The translations under genes were made by a program, and so were the position numbers. A DNA stretch of 64,000 nucleotides, taken from MED-G116 sp038147495. GTDB taxonomy: Bacteria; Pseudomonadota; Alphaproteobacteria; Puniceispirillales; Puniceispirillaceae. Below, in pieces: positions 1-8,848 of the stretch. The stretch's first letter is position 1; each line of letters opens with the position of its first letter. Below the pieces are notes generated by a model. The model was given only the letters and a program-made list of their open reading frames with translations, was not told the origin of the DNA and ran no database searches. The DNA lies in assembly GCA_038147495.1 (NCBI GenBank), contig JAYQTT010000016.1:372001-436000 (forward strand), read 5' to 3'.

Positions 1-307
1 GCTTGCCATCATGCCATTTTACGCCTTTGCGAAGGTTAAAAGTGACGGTTTTACCGTCAGCGCTGGCCTTGTAGCTTTCAGCGAGAATTGGCACCATTGA
101 GCCGTCGTTATTATAGTCAAAAAGCCCTTCATAGACTTTCGGCATTACTAGGCCAATCGGCCCCGAGGTTGATACATAAGATGCTAAAGTTGGCGGTTCG
201 GGCTGAACGAGGAATGATAGGGTGCCACCCGATTTGTCAGCATAGACTGCACCACTCCCAAGCAGGAGGGATCCTGCCATAAATATAGATGTTAGTATCT
301 TTTTCAT
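1..307 (-). CDS. ABC transporter family 5 solute-binding protein (peptide/nickel type), N-terminal part only
   Basis: The gene starts at 307 and runs off the left edge, so only about 102 N-terminal residues are visible. They begin with a Sec signal peptide: Lys-Lys, a hydrophobic core, and a likely cleavage after GSGAVYA. The mature part reads like an SBP_bac_5 domain, with VYEGLFDYNNDGSMVP followed by LAESYKASADG and LRKGVKWHDGK, the typical 'fully specified load/response' region of oligopeptide, dipeptide or nickel binding proteins. The start has a GGGAG ribosome site about 8 bases upstream. Gamma-glutamyltransferase lies upstream on the same strand, which fits peptide or glutathione scavenging. 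The actual ligand cannot be told from this fragment. Confidence 0.85.
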   Translation of the reverse strand, partial: MKKILTSIFMAGSLLLGSGAVYADKSGGTLSFLVQPEPPTLASYVSTSGPIGLVMPKVYEGLFDYNNDGSMVPILAESYKASADGKTVTFNLRKGVKWHDGK

Positions 308-675
308 TTTAATGTCTCCCTGTCTGGACGCTTTTTACTTAGGGTAAAGCACCCTTCGGTCCTATACCTTTCCAAGGTGATTTAGAAAGGGGTAAGAGTC
401 AATGATTTGCGACTGGACTAGAAAAATTCACCTCGGGTTTTAATTATCGCATACCGAACCCTCTCCCTACTTGTAGGGCTTAGCGACAATAGATTTTGCA
501 AAGAAGGGTTGTTTTTGCATGATTGGCACGCAGTTTTTGCAGCACAAACCCGATTATCCCACCGCCAGCTTCTCTGATCTGTGCCAAGCATTTAACGCCA
601 CGATACTAAAATATAGCAACTTGTCGCGCCAGGAGGACAAGAGCGGAGCCAATCATGTTAATAAAGCTGAACCAT
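308..675. other. Gene-free leader region with inverted repeats
   Basis: I see no convincing gene here; the plus-strand reading frame crossing it runs into gamma-glutamyltransferase and resembles nothing. The stretch upstream of the binding-protein gene holds two short palindromes: ACCTT-3-AAGGT at 366-378 and CCCTAC-2-GTAGGG at 465-478. CCTTTC at 368-373 also pairs with GAAAGG about 12 bases further on. These could be operators or RNA hairpins in the leader of the binding-protein gene. Their function is unknown. Confidence 0.4.
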
Positions 676-2295
676 TCAATATGCCGCCGCCCACCCATCA
701 CGGCGCGGGTCGCTGCCAGCCATCATTGTTCCACTTTCTAATAGTCGAATGCAGGCCACGCTACAGGGGCCAGCAAGTGGAGCCACGATTTTTATGTCAT
801 GGCCGCGCTGCTCAAGATCTCTCAACACGTCGCTGTCAATACCGCGCTCTAGAGTCAGGCATGAGTTTCCGTCATGCGGCCAATTGGCTGCTTGATTTGG
901 CTGGGAACTTGTCCATCGAGCAACTTCCACGGCCTGTTGTGGATCAAAGCCATAATCCATCAAGGCGACCGCAACCTGAAAATTGATCTGAACCTGATTA
1001 TCTGCGCCTGGTGTGCCAAACACCCCCCACAACTTGCCGTTTTGAGTGATGATAGGGGCGTTCATCGTGTGCCTGACACGCTTGCCGGGACGCAGCAAAT
1101 TGGGGTGTTCATCGTCAAGGTGCCAATATGCCATCCTATTATTGAATAATATGCCGGTTTTTGAACCGGTGACACCTGAACCAAACGCACTGTTTATGCT
1201 TTGTATTGCAGAAACAGCATTCCCGTCTTTGTCAATGATGCAGAAATACGTGGTATTCGCGGATTTTTGTTGGCCGTGCACCAATGGAATTTTCGATGAT
1301 ATTGACATGTCGATCGTTGCTGCCTTGCTTGACGCATGGTCTTTGCAAAGAAGTTCTCCAACGTTTGTATCGGTAAACCGTGGATCGGTTCCATAGTGCT
1401 CACGATCAAGAAAGGCGCGCTTTTTTATCTCTACCATCAGATGAATGAGGTCTGCTGAGCCATAATCAAAGTTTGTGATGTCGAATTGTTCGAGGATTTT
1501 TAATTCTTGCAGAAATACAAAGCCTGTGGAATTCGGCGGCGTTTGGAAAATCTCAAACCCCCGATAGGTTGTGCTGATTGAGCGCTGGGTTTCGGGGTGG
1601 AAATTTGCAAAATCTGAGTCAGTGAGCATCAGTCCGCTAGATTGAGCATCCTCACTTAATATTCTTGCCAATGCGCCTCGGTAAAATCCATCTCCACCGT
1701 CATCACCTAATTGCCGCAAACTGCTTGCGAGTTGCGGCTGAATAATTTTTGCACCAACGGCCGGGACACTGCCATCATCGGTAAATATTTTTCTACTGAC
1801 TGGGTTGGCATTAAGCTTTCCGAGGTTGCCTTCGGCAAATGTCTGGTAGGCGCGGGTGACGAAAAATCCGCTATCTGCAAGCTCAGCCGCAGCGTTACAT
1901 AACAGTGACCAGCTTTGTGTTCCATGGTTCTGATGAAGCGCCGATAACCCGCCGACAAGACCGGGCGTTGAGGTGCTGAGTGGGCCCGATATTGGAATGC
2001 CAGTTTTGGCAAAACAGTCTTTGTTGGCGGCTTCTGGAGCGGGGCCAGTACCGTTGTAAACTATGGTTTGTCCGGTATTGGCCAGCCAGACATGATAAAA
2101 GCCATCGCCACCGAGGCCAGACATTGCTGGTTCAACAACCCCGAGTGCTAATGCAACTGCGACTGCAGCATCAAATGCGTTGCCACCTGAACGCAATATG
2201 TCAATGCCGATGGCTGTTGCTTGTGGATGGTTGGTCGCAACAGCGCCGTTTTGTCCCATTATTAGGGGGCGGTTTGTTCTAAGATAGTGGTACAA
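676..2295 (-). CDS. ggt: Gamma-glutamyltransferase (gamma-glutamyl hydrolase/transpeptidase family)
   Basis: This 539-residue protein is an Ntn-hydrolase that cleaves gamma-glutamyl bonds, as in glutathione. The N-terminal part has NHPQATAIGIDILRSGGNAF and the GLGGDGFY loop (about 60-67). The small-subunit start is N-T-T-Y at 347-350, so Thr348 is the expected self-processing nucleophile; the usual His of the TTH motif is Tyr here. FGTPGADNQVQ near 430 matches the family. Homologues are usually periplasmic, but no signal peptide is visible, so a cytoplasmic or GGT-like hydrolase role is possible. The start shown is TTG with an AGGAA about 13 bases upstream; an ATG at 2259 is the alternative. 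It may be cotranscribed with the peptide-binding protein downstream. Confidence 0.88.
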   Translation of the reverse strand: MYHYLRTNRPLIMGQNGAVATNHPQATAIGIDILRSGGNAFDAAVAVALALGVVEPAMSGLGGDGFYHVWLANTGQTIVYNGTGPAPEAANKDCFAKTGIPISGPLSTSTPGLVGGLSALHQNHGTQSWSLLCNAAAELADSGFFVTRAYQTFAEGNLGKLNANPVSRKIFTDDGSVPAVGAKIIQPQLASSLRQLGDDGGDGFYRGALARILSEDAQSSGLMLTDSDFANFHPETQRSISTTYRGFEIFQTPPNSTGFVFLQELKILEQFDITNFDYGSADLIHLMVEIKKRAFLDREHYGTDPRFTDTNVGELLCKDHASSKAATIDMSISSKIPLVHGQQKSANTTYFCIIDKDGNAVSAIQSINSAFGSGVTGSKTGILFNNRMAYWHLDDEHPNLLRPGKRVRHTMNAPIITQNGKLWGVFGTPGADNQVQINFQVAVALMDYGFDPQQAVEVARWTSSQPNQAANWPHDGNSCLTLERGIDSDVLRDLEQRGHDIKIVAPLAGPCSVACIRLLESGTMMAGSDPRRDGWAAAY

Positions 2296-2538
2296 GGTTT
2301 TTTTGATATTCCTGTTGTTTGATGAATGATCGTTGGCGAATTTCCGATTATCTGATTATTCGATCCTAAGTAATAAAAGCGTTTGATCCGGACTATGCAA
2401 CCTGTTTCTGATGAACGGCAAATGCGCCAAGGTCGCCGTCTTATTTGCCCGTTCGTTCTTGGCTTTAAAACATTTGTTAGCGTGCGTCGCTAATATGCCT
2501 AGAACGACTGAAAGCGGTGTTTTTCAGATTCGTAACAG

Positions 2539-3378
2539 CTAGAGTTTGAAGCCATGTTTTCGCACATGATTGCTAAAGGAAACGCGGTCCGTAGTCGAAG
2601 TTTGGCGCGCCTTGTCGCGTGACCAGCCATAGTCTTCTGAAAGCCCGTATTTATCTGCCTGTCGCTGATTTCTATATGGGTTTTTTTGCTGGCGTCGCCG
2701 GTCATATTTAGCGATCTCATCAGCCAAAGACGATGCGTCATATCTATTTTTGTGCACAATGACCCTCGCCGGCAAGCGGACGCTGATGGCGGGATCATCT
2801 TCAGCGTAGCCAAGGCATAATCCGGCAAGAGGAAAGACGCCATCGGGAAGGGCGCAGAAGTCTGCAAGGCTTTCAGTGATCTCGCGAACTGCACTTATCG
2901 GACAGCAGCCCAGTCCTTCCGCTTCAGCCGCAATGATAAAGTTCTGCAAGACAATCGCACTATCCGCTACCGCATTAACAAGCGCATCCAGTGGATCATG
3001 TGCAAAGCCGGTATTGTGAAGTTCACAGACATCCCGAATACGCCGACTGTCCCCACAAAACAATAGAAATACTGGCGCCGAGGAAATCCACGGCATTGTC
3101 GGAATGCTGCGTTGGATAAAGTCCCTTGCGACGGGTTCATCTAGGTGGATGATCGCCGTTTGCTGCAGGTCAGATTTGCTAGGCGCTGATAGGGCGCAAG
3201 CATATAAAAGCTGTAAGGTATCCTCGGCAACCGGGGTATTTTTGAAACGACGGTGAGAACGATGCGCAAGCTGCGTTGCATGTGTTCCACTTGACAAACG
3301 GTCTTTGCCAATGTCACTCGGCTCGGCAAATCGTTCACGAATGAGATCGGATATTTTTCTCGGTTCCTTTTCTGCCAC
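2539..3378 (-). CDS. Nitroreductase family FMN-dependent oxidoreductase
   Basis: A 279-residue flavoprotein of the nitroreductase fold. HRSHRRFKNTPVAEDTL near residues 39-55 is the usual phosphate-binding arginine region of FMN. ADSAIVLQNFIIAAEAEGLG and the following CCPISAVR match the second FMN contact. The last 40 residues form a charged tail ending RKHGFKL, similar to the tail of the second nitroreductase at 29745-30482, which suggests an NfsA-like subgroup. The start is GTG at 3378, supported by AGGAT 9 bases upstream. The 29-residue N-terminal extension is unusual. The physiological substrate (quinones, nitro compounds, flavins) is unknown. The gene stands alone, divergent from the gene at 3572. 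Confidence 0.85.
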   Translation of the reverse strand: MAEKEPRKISDLIRERFAEPSDIGKDRLSSGTHATQLAHRSHRRFKNTPVAEDTLQLLYACALSAPSKSDLQQTAIIHLDEPVARDFIQRSIPTMPWISSAPVFLLFCGDSRRIRDVCELHNTGFAHDPLDALVNAVADSAIVLQNFIIAAEAEGLGCCPISAVREITESLADFCALPDGVFPLAGLCLGYAEDDPAISVRLPARVIVHKNRYDASSLADEIAKYDRRRQQKNPYRNQRQADKYGLSEDYGWSRDKARQTSTTDRVSFSNHVRKHGFKL

Positions 3379-3571
3379 CTTTACTATCCTTCATTTGGCT
3401 GGTGTCTATATTTACAATTTACTTAAAAGGTCTGCCAATAATGCTAAAAGAATTGGTGTAAGTCCAATTTTGGGAACTGTGCAGTCGCACGAATCCGGTT
3501 AGCGTACCATTAGGTATTGCTAACGAATACAAGATCATTAAATCTGCTGTAACAAGATGGGGGATAAACAT

Positions 3572-4558
3572 ATGCGGCTGACACTTGCAACCTGGGATCA
3601 TGACAGATGTATGCCGCTGCACAAGGGGCGGGTTTCTATTCCCGGCGTGGAATTTGAAAGTCACATTCTGCCGACCGGCAAGCTCTTTCCGATCGCTGTC
3701 CAAGAGGCGCGTTTCGACATCACGGAGCTTTCTATCTCAAGCTATATTTTGCAAGTATCACGCGGCGAGAGTGCTTACACCGCAATACCGGCCTTTGTTA
3801 GCCGATCGTTCCGTCATAACGGATTTTATGCGCGTGCTGGAAGTAGTGTTGAAACACTTGCAGATTTGGCCGGGAAACGCATCGGTGTGCCAGAGTATCA
3901 AATGACTGCTGCGTTATGGATGCGTGGTCTGCTGTCTGATGAATATGGGGTTAGTCCGGCTGGCATCCATTGGCGCACAGGTGCGCTAGATACCGGTGTG
4001 CGACATGAGCGATTATCACTTGATCTGCCCGAAGGTATGGTCGTCGAGGCGATTAGGGATGGTGAAACCCTGCAGGACCTCTTGCTGCGTGGCGATATAG
4101 ATGCGTTGTTTGCCCCCAACCCTCCGAGCGCGTTCCTCGATGGCAATCCTGAGATTGTGCGTATCGTCAAAGATTTTGGTTCAGCTGAACGGGCATATCA
4201 TAAAAAAACAGGTTTTTTCCCAATCATGCACCTCATTGCTGTACGCAAGTCACTGGTTGATAAGAACCCTGATCTTCCGGTTGCGTTATTGGGCGCATTC
4301 ACCGAGGCGCGCAACATTGCGATGCAAGACCTGCGTGAGGTCTGGCTGGGATCTGCCAATAGGCTATCCCTGCCTTGGCTGAACGAAGCGATGGAGAAAA
4401 CTATGTCTGCAATGGGCCCAGATTATTGGCCCTATGGCTACGCGCAAAACCAAAAAGAACTCGAGACTGCTTGCAGATACTCAATGGAACAATATTTGGC
4501 TGCCCGCCTTGTTGCGCCTGAAGAGTTGTTCCCGGCCTGTGTGATGGACGCAGTTTAA
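3572..4558 (+). CDS. 4,5-dihydroxyphthalate decarboxylase-like protein (periplasmic-binding-protein fold)
   Basis: This 328-residue protein resembles Pht5-type 4,5-dihydroxyphthalate decarboxylases, which reuse a type II solute-binding fold. The N-terminus LTLATWDHDRCMPLHKG followed by V.IPGVE, and LADLAGKRIGVPEYQMTAA in the middle, fit that family. FAPNPPSAF and a C-terminal WPYG.A.N segment also match. There is no signal peptide, which argues for a cytoplasmic enzyme or sensor rather than a transporter subunit. The start at 3572 is preferred over 3557 because a GGGGG ribosome site sits 8 bases upstream and overlaps the earlier ATG. No other phthalate-pathway gene is nearby, so the substrate is open. 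Confidence 0.65.
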   Translation: MRLTLATWDHDRCMPLHKGRVSIPGVEFESHILPTGKLFPIAVQEARFDITELSISSYILQVSRGESAYTAIPAFVSRSFRHNGFYARAGSSVETLADLAGKRIGVPEYQMTAALWMRGLLSDEYGVSPAGIHWRTGALDTGVRHERLSLDLPEGMVVEAIRDGETLQDLLLRGDIDALFAPNPPSAFLDGNPEIVRIVKDFGSAERAYHKKTGFFPIMHLIAVRKSLVDKNPDLPVALLGAFTEARNIAMQDLREVWLGSANRLSLPWLNEAMEKTMSAMGPDYWPYGYAQNQKELETACRYSMEQYLAARLVAPEELFPACVMDAV

Positions 4559-4617
4559 TCGCACCATTGCGGCTAGTGGATTGGCAGAACTTCATTGCAA
4601 CTTGAAAAATTTTCGGA

Positions 4618-6240
4618 ATGCAGAATACTAGTTTTATGAACAATGCTCTTCATTCGGCTATTCAGGGTCTTTGCGAACTTCCACAGCAGCTGCGCTGGAG
4701 CTATCTTCCACCTCTTATGGTTTATCTCGCCGCTGGGGTTTCTGGCCTGACTGCGATTGTGGGCACTTTTTTTATCAAGGATTATTTGAATCTGTCTGCT
4801 GCATTTCTGGCCAGCCTTGGCTTTTGGGCGGGCTTGCCGTGGGCGTTAAAAATGCCGCTTGGACATCTGGTCGATTTGATTTGGAACTATAAAGCCTATT
4901 TGGTCGGGCTTGGCGCGGCGGTAATTGCGGCTAGCCTTTTGATCATGTACGGGCTGATTGGTCATACCGGCTTTATGGACAGCATCATGCCGGTTGAAAC
5001 ATGGTTTATAACCAGTGTTATTTTGGGGCCGGTTGGCTATGTTATTCAGGATGTTGTGGCCGATGCAATGACGGTTGAGGCGGTTCCTGAACAGGACAAA
5101 AATGGTAATGGTATCGCCCCGGACCAGTTAAAAATCATGCATACCACGATGCAGACACTTGGCCGGTTTGCTATTATTGGTGGCACAGTTTTGGTTTCAC
5201 TTGCCAATGTAATTATGTTTGCTGATGTCGATAGCCTTGATGCCGCTGCCCGGATTGATCTTTATGCTAATATCTATCTTTATGCGTTGATCATTCCGGT
5301 GATTTCGATTGCCGGGGTCGGTTTAGCACGCTTGCAACATGCCTATCGAAATGCCCGAGCACGACAACCATATTACACCACAGCAAGCCCGCATCAACGG
5401 CCCGAGATCAACTGGTCAATTCTGCTTGGCAGTCTGGTCTTTGTGGTGTTTTCAGTAAGTGTTGGTACATCGGGTATCAGCCATGCACAGGAAATTGTCT
5501 TTGCCGGATCAGTGGGTATTATCTTGTTTTTAATGAACCGGCTGGTGCGCTTTCTAACGCCTGAAAAACGGCTAATGATTGTTGGAACAGCGATCATTAT
5601 TTTTACCTTCCGGGCAATGCCAAGCCCGGGGCCGGGACTGACATGGTTTGAAATTGACCAGCTTTTTTTCAATGAACAATTCCTGTCCATTCTTTCTCTT
5701 ATTGCATCAATTCTGACCCTTGCTGGCATTATCCTGTTGCGCCCGTTTATGGCGAATAATTCGATTGCCCGCATTGTTGTTATCTTATCCATTGCCGGTG
5801 CCGCGCTTTTTCTGCCCAGTATTGGTATGTATTATGGCCTGCATGAATGGACCGCCACTTTTAGCGGTGGCATTGTTGATGCGAAATTTATTGCGATTAT
5901 CAATACCGCTGTTGAATCCCCGCTCGGGCAGGTCTCGATGATACCCCTTCTAGCCTGGATTGCGCGGAATGCTCCGGTCCATATGAAGGCAACATTTTTT
6001 GCTGTTTTTGCGTCATTTACCAATCTGGCGCTTTCGGCGAGTGCGCTTGCCACCAAATATCTGAACGAGGCCTTTGTTATCACACGAGAGGTTAAAGACA
6101 AGCTAAGTGATGCGATTGTCACTACGGCCGACTATTCCGAATTAGGCATGCTGCTCATCACGGTTTTGCTTATCACCCTTGTGGTGCCGATTGGCATGGT
6201 TATTGTTGTTCAGAATAGCCGTTTTAAAACAATTGATTAG
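4618..6240 (+). CDS. BT1/MFS-type membrane transporter
   Basis: A 540-residue integral membrane protein with about 12 hydrophobic helices. The first half has YLAAGVSGLTAIVGTFFIKD and the loop LPWALKMPLGHLVDL, which recalls the bacterial and plastid BT1 (folate/biopterin) branch of the major facilitator superfamily. GPVGYVIQDVVADAM in the fourth to fifth helix also fits BT1. A long soluble loop (about 155-200) carries an EQDKNGNGIAPDQL segment. The cargo is unknown; folate or pteridines are only a family-based guess. The ribosome site is weak, and the ATG at 4636 is a possible alternative start. A hairpin followed by a T-rich run lies 170 bases downstream. Confidence 0.65.
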   Translation: MQNTSFMNNALHSAIQGLCELPQQLRWSYLPPLMVYLAAGVSGLTAIVGTFFIKDYLNLSAAFLASLGFWAGLPWALKMPLGHLVDLIWNYKAYLVGLGAAVIAASLLIMYGLIGHTGFMDSIMPVETWFITSVILGPVGYVIQDVVADAMTVEAVPEQDKNGNGIAPDQLKIMHTTMQTLGRFAIIGGTVLVSLANVIMFADVDSLDAAARIDLYANIYLYALIIPVISIAGVGLARLQHAYRNARARQPYYTTASPHQRPEINWSILLGSLVFVVFSVSVGTSGISHAQEIVFAGSVGIILFLMNRLVRFLTPEKRLMIVGTAIIIFTFRAMPSPGPGLTWFEIDQLFFNEQFLSILSLIASILTLAGIILLRPFMANNSIARIVVILSIAGAALFLPSIGMYYGLHEWTATFSGGIVDAKFIAIINTAVESPLGQVSMIPLLAWIARNAPVHMKATFFAVFASFTNLALSASALATKYLNEAFVITREVKDKLSDAIVTTADYSELGMLLITVLLITLVVPIGMVIVVQNSRFKTID

Positions 6241-6362
6241 GGATATGGTGCGCCGAGAATACCACCAAAGTTCTATGATCTATCATCCCGCACCAGCGTT
6301 TTAGATGTTGGCCTGTGCGATATTAGAACGGTCAAATTGCCCCTCAATTTTTGCGAAGTTAA

Positions 6363-6411
6363 GCGACAAATAATGGCGGTTGCGTCCCCCCGCAACCATT
6401 GTTATTTGCGC
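6363..6411. repeat. Long imperfect hairpin, copy 1 of a 27-base repeat
   Basis: CAAATAA at 6367 pairs with TTATTTG ending at 6408, and the inner arms GGTTGCG and CGCAACC pair around a 6-base loop. As RNA this is an 18-pair stem with one C-A mismatch and three G-U pairs, extended by GCG/CGC around a bulged A. The 23-base core 6375-6397 recurs with one change at 10679-10701. There is no T-run directly after it. Confidence 0.75.
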
Positions 6412-6445
6412 CCCCTTGCTTTCGGCCAGGGGGTATTTGTTTTTG
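6411..6445 (+). terminator. Probable Rho-independent terminator
   Basis: CCCCCT pairs with AGGGGG (6428-6433) around an 11-base loop, followed by TATTTGTTTTTG. It would end transcription coming from the carrier gene at 4618-6240. The stem is short and the T-run is interrupted. Confidence 0.5.
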
Positions 6446-6491
6446 CCAACTTTACTGGAAAATTTGATGATTAGTTTGCAGCTGTAGAGAC

Positions 6492-6508
6492 AGGTGTGGT
6501 TGACACCT
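6492..6508. promoter_or_regulatory. Inverted repeat AGGTGT-N5-ACACCT, candidate GntR operator
   Basis: This perfect 6+6 palindrome with a 5-base spacer lies about 60 bases before the GntR coding start. Size and position suit a FadR/GntR-type operator, which would give autoregulation of the operon. No binding data; inferred from position and symmetry. Confidence 0.45.
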
Positions 6509-6528
6509 CCTTTGTGTTTTGGCATTTT

Positions 6529-6556
6529 CAGAATTCAGAATTCAGAATTCAGAATT
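6529..6556. repeat. Four perfect copies of the heptamer CAGAATT
   Basis: Four head-to-tail heptamers lie 14 bases before the preferred GTG start of the GntR gene. If the regulator started at an upstream GTG (6496), the repeat would be read as FQNSEFRIQN, which looks non-native. More likely it sits in the leader, where loss or gain of a unit would change promoter spacing. Confidence 0.8.
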
Positions 6557-6570
6557 TAGAAAGTGCAAAT

Positions 6571-7278
6571 GTGAAGCCATTAACTCGACCTGCCTCTCTA
6601 TCTGCGCAGGTCTATAACGCTATCGCGGATGAAATTGTGTCTGGTAGTCTTGAAGCCGGCATGCACCTTCGTCAGGAAGAAGTTGCAGCACGACTGGGAG
6701 TCTCTCGACAGCCAGTTCAGCAAGCAATGGTAATGCTATCCTTAGACGGGCTGGTTACCAAAAGTGATAAACGCGGCCTCTATGTTGCTCCATTTGACCC
6801 TGAATTGATGCAGAAGCATTATGATATCCGAAGTGCCCTAGACGGCCTGGCCGCCCGACAAGCTGCCCAAAAACTGAGCTTTGATACTGTTTTAGTGAGC
6901 CGAATAGAAAAGCTTGGTGAGGATATTTTAGCAAAAGGCCGAGCAGCCATTTCCCAAAGTAATATCGTCGCACAGATTACTTTTGATGAGGCTTTCCACC
7001 ATTTGATTTATGATGCTGCAGATAACCCACTTTTAGCAACAAGCGCACGTATCCATTGGCAATATCTTCGCCGAGCGATGGGAGAGGTGCTGAGGCACGT
7101 TGAGTCGCCTCAAAACATATGGCAACAACATGAAGCCATATTATCTGCAGTTGTTGCAGGAAATTCAGCAACCGCGGAGAGGCTCGCCCTTGATCATGCA
7201 AGTAGCGCTTCGAAGCGGTTGTTTGAAACTTACGAAGGCACAGTTTTGCCTAATGAAAAAGTAGCGGGCAAAAGATGA
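6571..7278 (+). CDS. GntR family transcriptional regulator (FadR/FCD subfamily)
   Basis: The protein has an N-terminal winged helix-turn-helix (LSAQVYNAIADEIVSG, then EEVAARLGVSRQPVQQAMVM) and a C-terminal all-helical FCD ligand domain with DIRSALDGLAARQAA and DEAFHHLIYDAADN. FCD domains usually sense an organic acid through a metal site. I chose the GTG at 6571 (KPLTRPASLS follows), giving 235 residues, because the upstream extension is made of the heptamer repeat. It overlaps the ligase start by 4 bases, so it is the first gene of a three-gene operon and probably its repressor. Codon use here and in the next two genes looks more AT-rich than in the 12-64 kb part. Confidence 0.85.
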   Translation: MKPLTRPASLSAQVYNAIADEIVSGSLEAGMHLRQEEVAARLGVSRQPVQQAMVMLSLDGLVTKSDKRGLYVAPFDPELMQKHYDIRSALDGLAARQAAQKLSFDTVLVSRIEKLGEDILAKGRAAISQSNIVAQITFDEAFHHLIYDAADNPLLATSARIHWQYLRRAMGEVLRHVESPQNIWQQHEAILSAVVAGNSATAERLALDHASSASKRLFETYEGTVLPNEKVAGKR

Positions 7279-8837
7279 GCAGACTGCTGCACATCGATCA
7301 AATGCTCGCCGCTCAGGCCCGCGTCAGGCCTCATGCGGTAGGCGTGCGGGACCTTACCAAAGAATTAACCTTCCAAAGTTGGTATGATCGGTCTACTCGG
7401 CTAGCAGCGGGTCTTTTAAAAGCTGGACTATACAAGGGCGACAGGGTTGCAATACTGGCTTATAACCGCCTCGAGTGGGCTGAAATCTATGTGGCTGTGG
7501 CGCAGACTGGCTTGATAGCTGTACCAGTGAATTTCCGGTTAAGCGCGCCTGAAATTAGCTATATCTTATCGGATTGTGGAATTGCAGCGATAATTGCTGA
7601 AACCGATTTCATAGATTTACTTGAGACAGTAAAGCCTGATATCCAACCTCATTTAAAACTAGCTTTATATATGGGGGTGTCGGGGCCAGAGTGTTGGCAA
7701 AGCTATGAAGCTCTAATAGAGGCCACATCTTTTGCGCCGTCATTGAACGAGATGGAAGGATCTGACAAATGGTGTTTGATGTACACCTCTGGCACCACGG
7801 GCAACCCAAAGGGCGCAATCCGTGATCACCAGTCGGCGTCCCTTATTGCTATGATGACTTGTGTAGAGCTTGGATTCTCTCAGCGTGACAAAGGGCTTTT
7901 GGTTATGCCTATGTGCCATGCAAATTCACTTTACTTTTTTATTAGTCTTCTTAGCGTTGGCGCCACAACTACAATATTCTCTGCCAGAAGTTTCAATGCT
8001 GGGGAATGTTTGGATGCGATGGAAAAATATAAAACGAGTTTTACCTCGCTTACGCCCACCCATTACATCATGTTACTTGATGTTCCGTCTGAAACTAGAA
8101 ATAGAAAAAATTTATTAACTGTCAGCAAATTGATGATTTCATCTGCTACCGCAAGGGTCGAAACGAAAAGAGCAATCATGGATATTTTTCCAAATGCCGG
8201 TCTTTTTGAACTTTATGGATCAACCGAGGCTGCTTGGGTGACCATGCTTCATCCTGATGAGCAACTCAATCAATTAGGTACGGTTGGCCGGGAGGTTATT
8301 GGTGCGGGCCCTATAAAGCTTCTTGATGAACAGGGAAATGAAGTGCCAGACGGCGAGCCTGGGGAGTTATATTCCGTCTCTCCCTATAATTTCAGTGGCT
8401 ATTGGAATTTGCCCGAAAAAACAGCTGAAGCGTTTCATGGGCATTATTTGACGGTTGGTGACATTGCAGTTCGAAATTCTGACGGGTTCATCAAACTGAT
8501 AGACCGTAAGAAGAATATGATCATCACTGGCGGTGAGAATGTTTACCCAACCGAAGTCGAAGCTGTAGTTGGTGCTCATCCAGCGGTGAAGGACGTGGCG
8601 GTCGTTGGTTGTCCAGATTCCAAGTGGGGCGATGTTGTTACCGCGGCGGTGGTTTTGAAAACTGGCGCTAGTTTAAGTGAAGCTGAATTGATTGAGTGGA
8701 CCAAAAATAAAATTGCTGGTTTCAAAAGGCCACGCCGAATTGTTTTTATAACTTCCGATGAAATGCCTCGAAATACTACCGGGAAAATTATGCACCGTAT
8801 TCTTCGTGATATGCTCGCTGAAGGCGTCCAAAACTAA
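7275..8837 (+). CDS. Acyl-CoA synthetase (class I AMP-forming ligase)
   Basis: A 520-residue adenylate-forming enzyme that activates a carboxylate with ATP and CoA. The P-loop is MYTSGTTGNPKGA (about 170-182), ELYGSTEAAW is the A5 motif, LTVGDIAVRN with DRKKNMIITGGENVYP covers A7/A8, and PRNTTGKIMHR near the C-terminus holds the catalytic Lys. All core motifs are intact. The start ATG overlaps the GntR stop (ATGA), and a ThDP enzyme follows after 11 bases. That pairing recalls oxalate-CoA ligase with oxalyl-CoA decarboxylase, or an acyl-CoA ligase with 2-hydroxyacyl-CoA lyase. The substrate cannot be read from the sequence. Confidence 0.88.
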   Translation: MSRLLHIDQMLAAQARVRPHAVGVRDLTKELTFQSWYDRSTRLAAGLLKAGLYKGDRVAILAYNRLEWAEIYVAVAQTGLIAVPVNFRLSAPEISYILSDCGIAAIIAETDFIDLLETVKPDIQPHLKLALYMGVSGPECWQSYEALIEATSFAPSLNEMEGSDKWCLMYTSGTTGNPKGAIRDHQSASLIAMMTCVELGFSQRDKGLLVMPMCHANSLYFFISLLSVGATTTIFSARSFNAGECLDAMEKYKTSFTSLTPTHYIMLLDVPSETRNRKNLLTVSKLMISSATARVETKRAIMDIFPNAGLFELYGSTEAAWVTMLHPDEQLNQLGTVGREVIGAGPIKLLDEQGNEVPDGEPGELYSVSPYNFSGYWNLPEKTAEAFHGHYLTVGDIAVRNSDGFIKLIDRKKNMIITGGENVYPTEVEAVVGAHPAVKDVAVVGCPDSKWGDVVTAAVVLKTGASLSEAELIEWTKNKIAGFKRPRRIVFITSDEMPRNTTGKIMHRILRDMLAEGVQN

Positions 8838-8848
8838 TGGAGAGCTAA

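Noticed and set aside
519..986. Plus-strand open frame of 155 codons
   Set aside because: It overlaps the gamma-glutamyltransferase C-terminus in antisense, has no recognisable domain and no ribosome site.
6496..6570. Upstream GTG as start of the GntR regulator, making the heptamers a coding contingency locus
   Set aside because: The added residues are low-complexity repeat translation and the family normally begins near LTRPASLSAQVY; the leader explanation is simpler.
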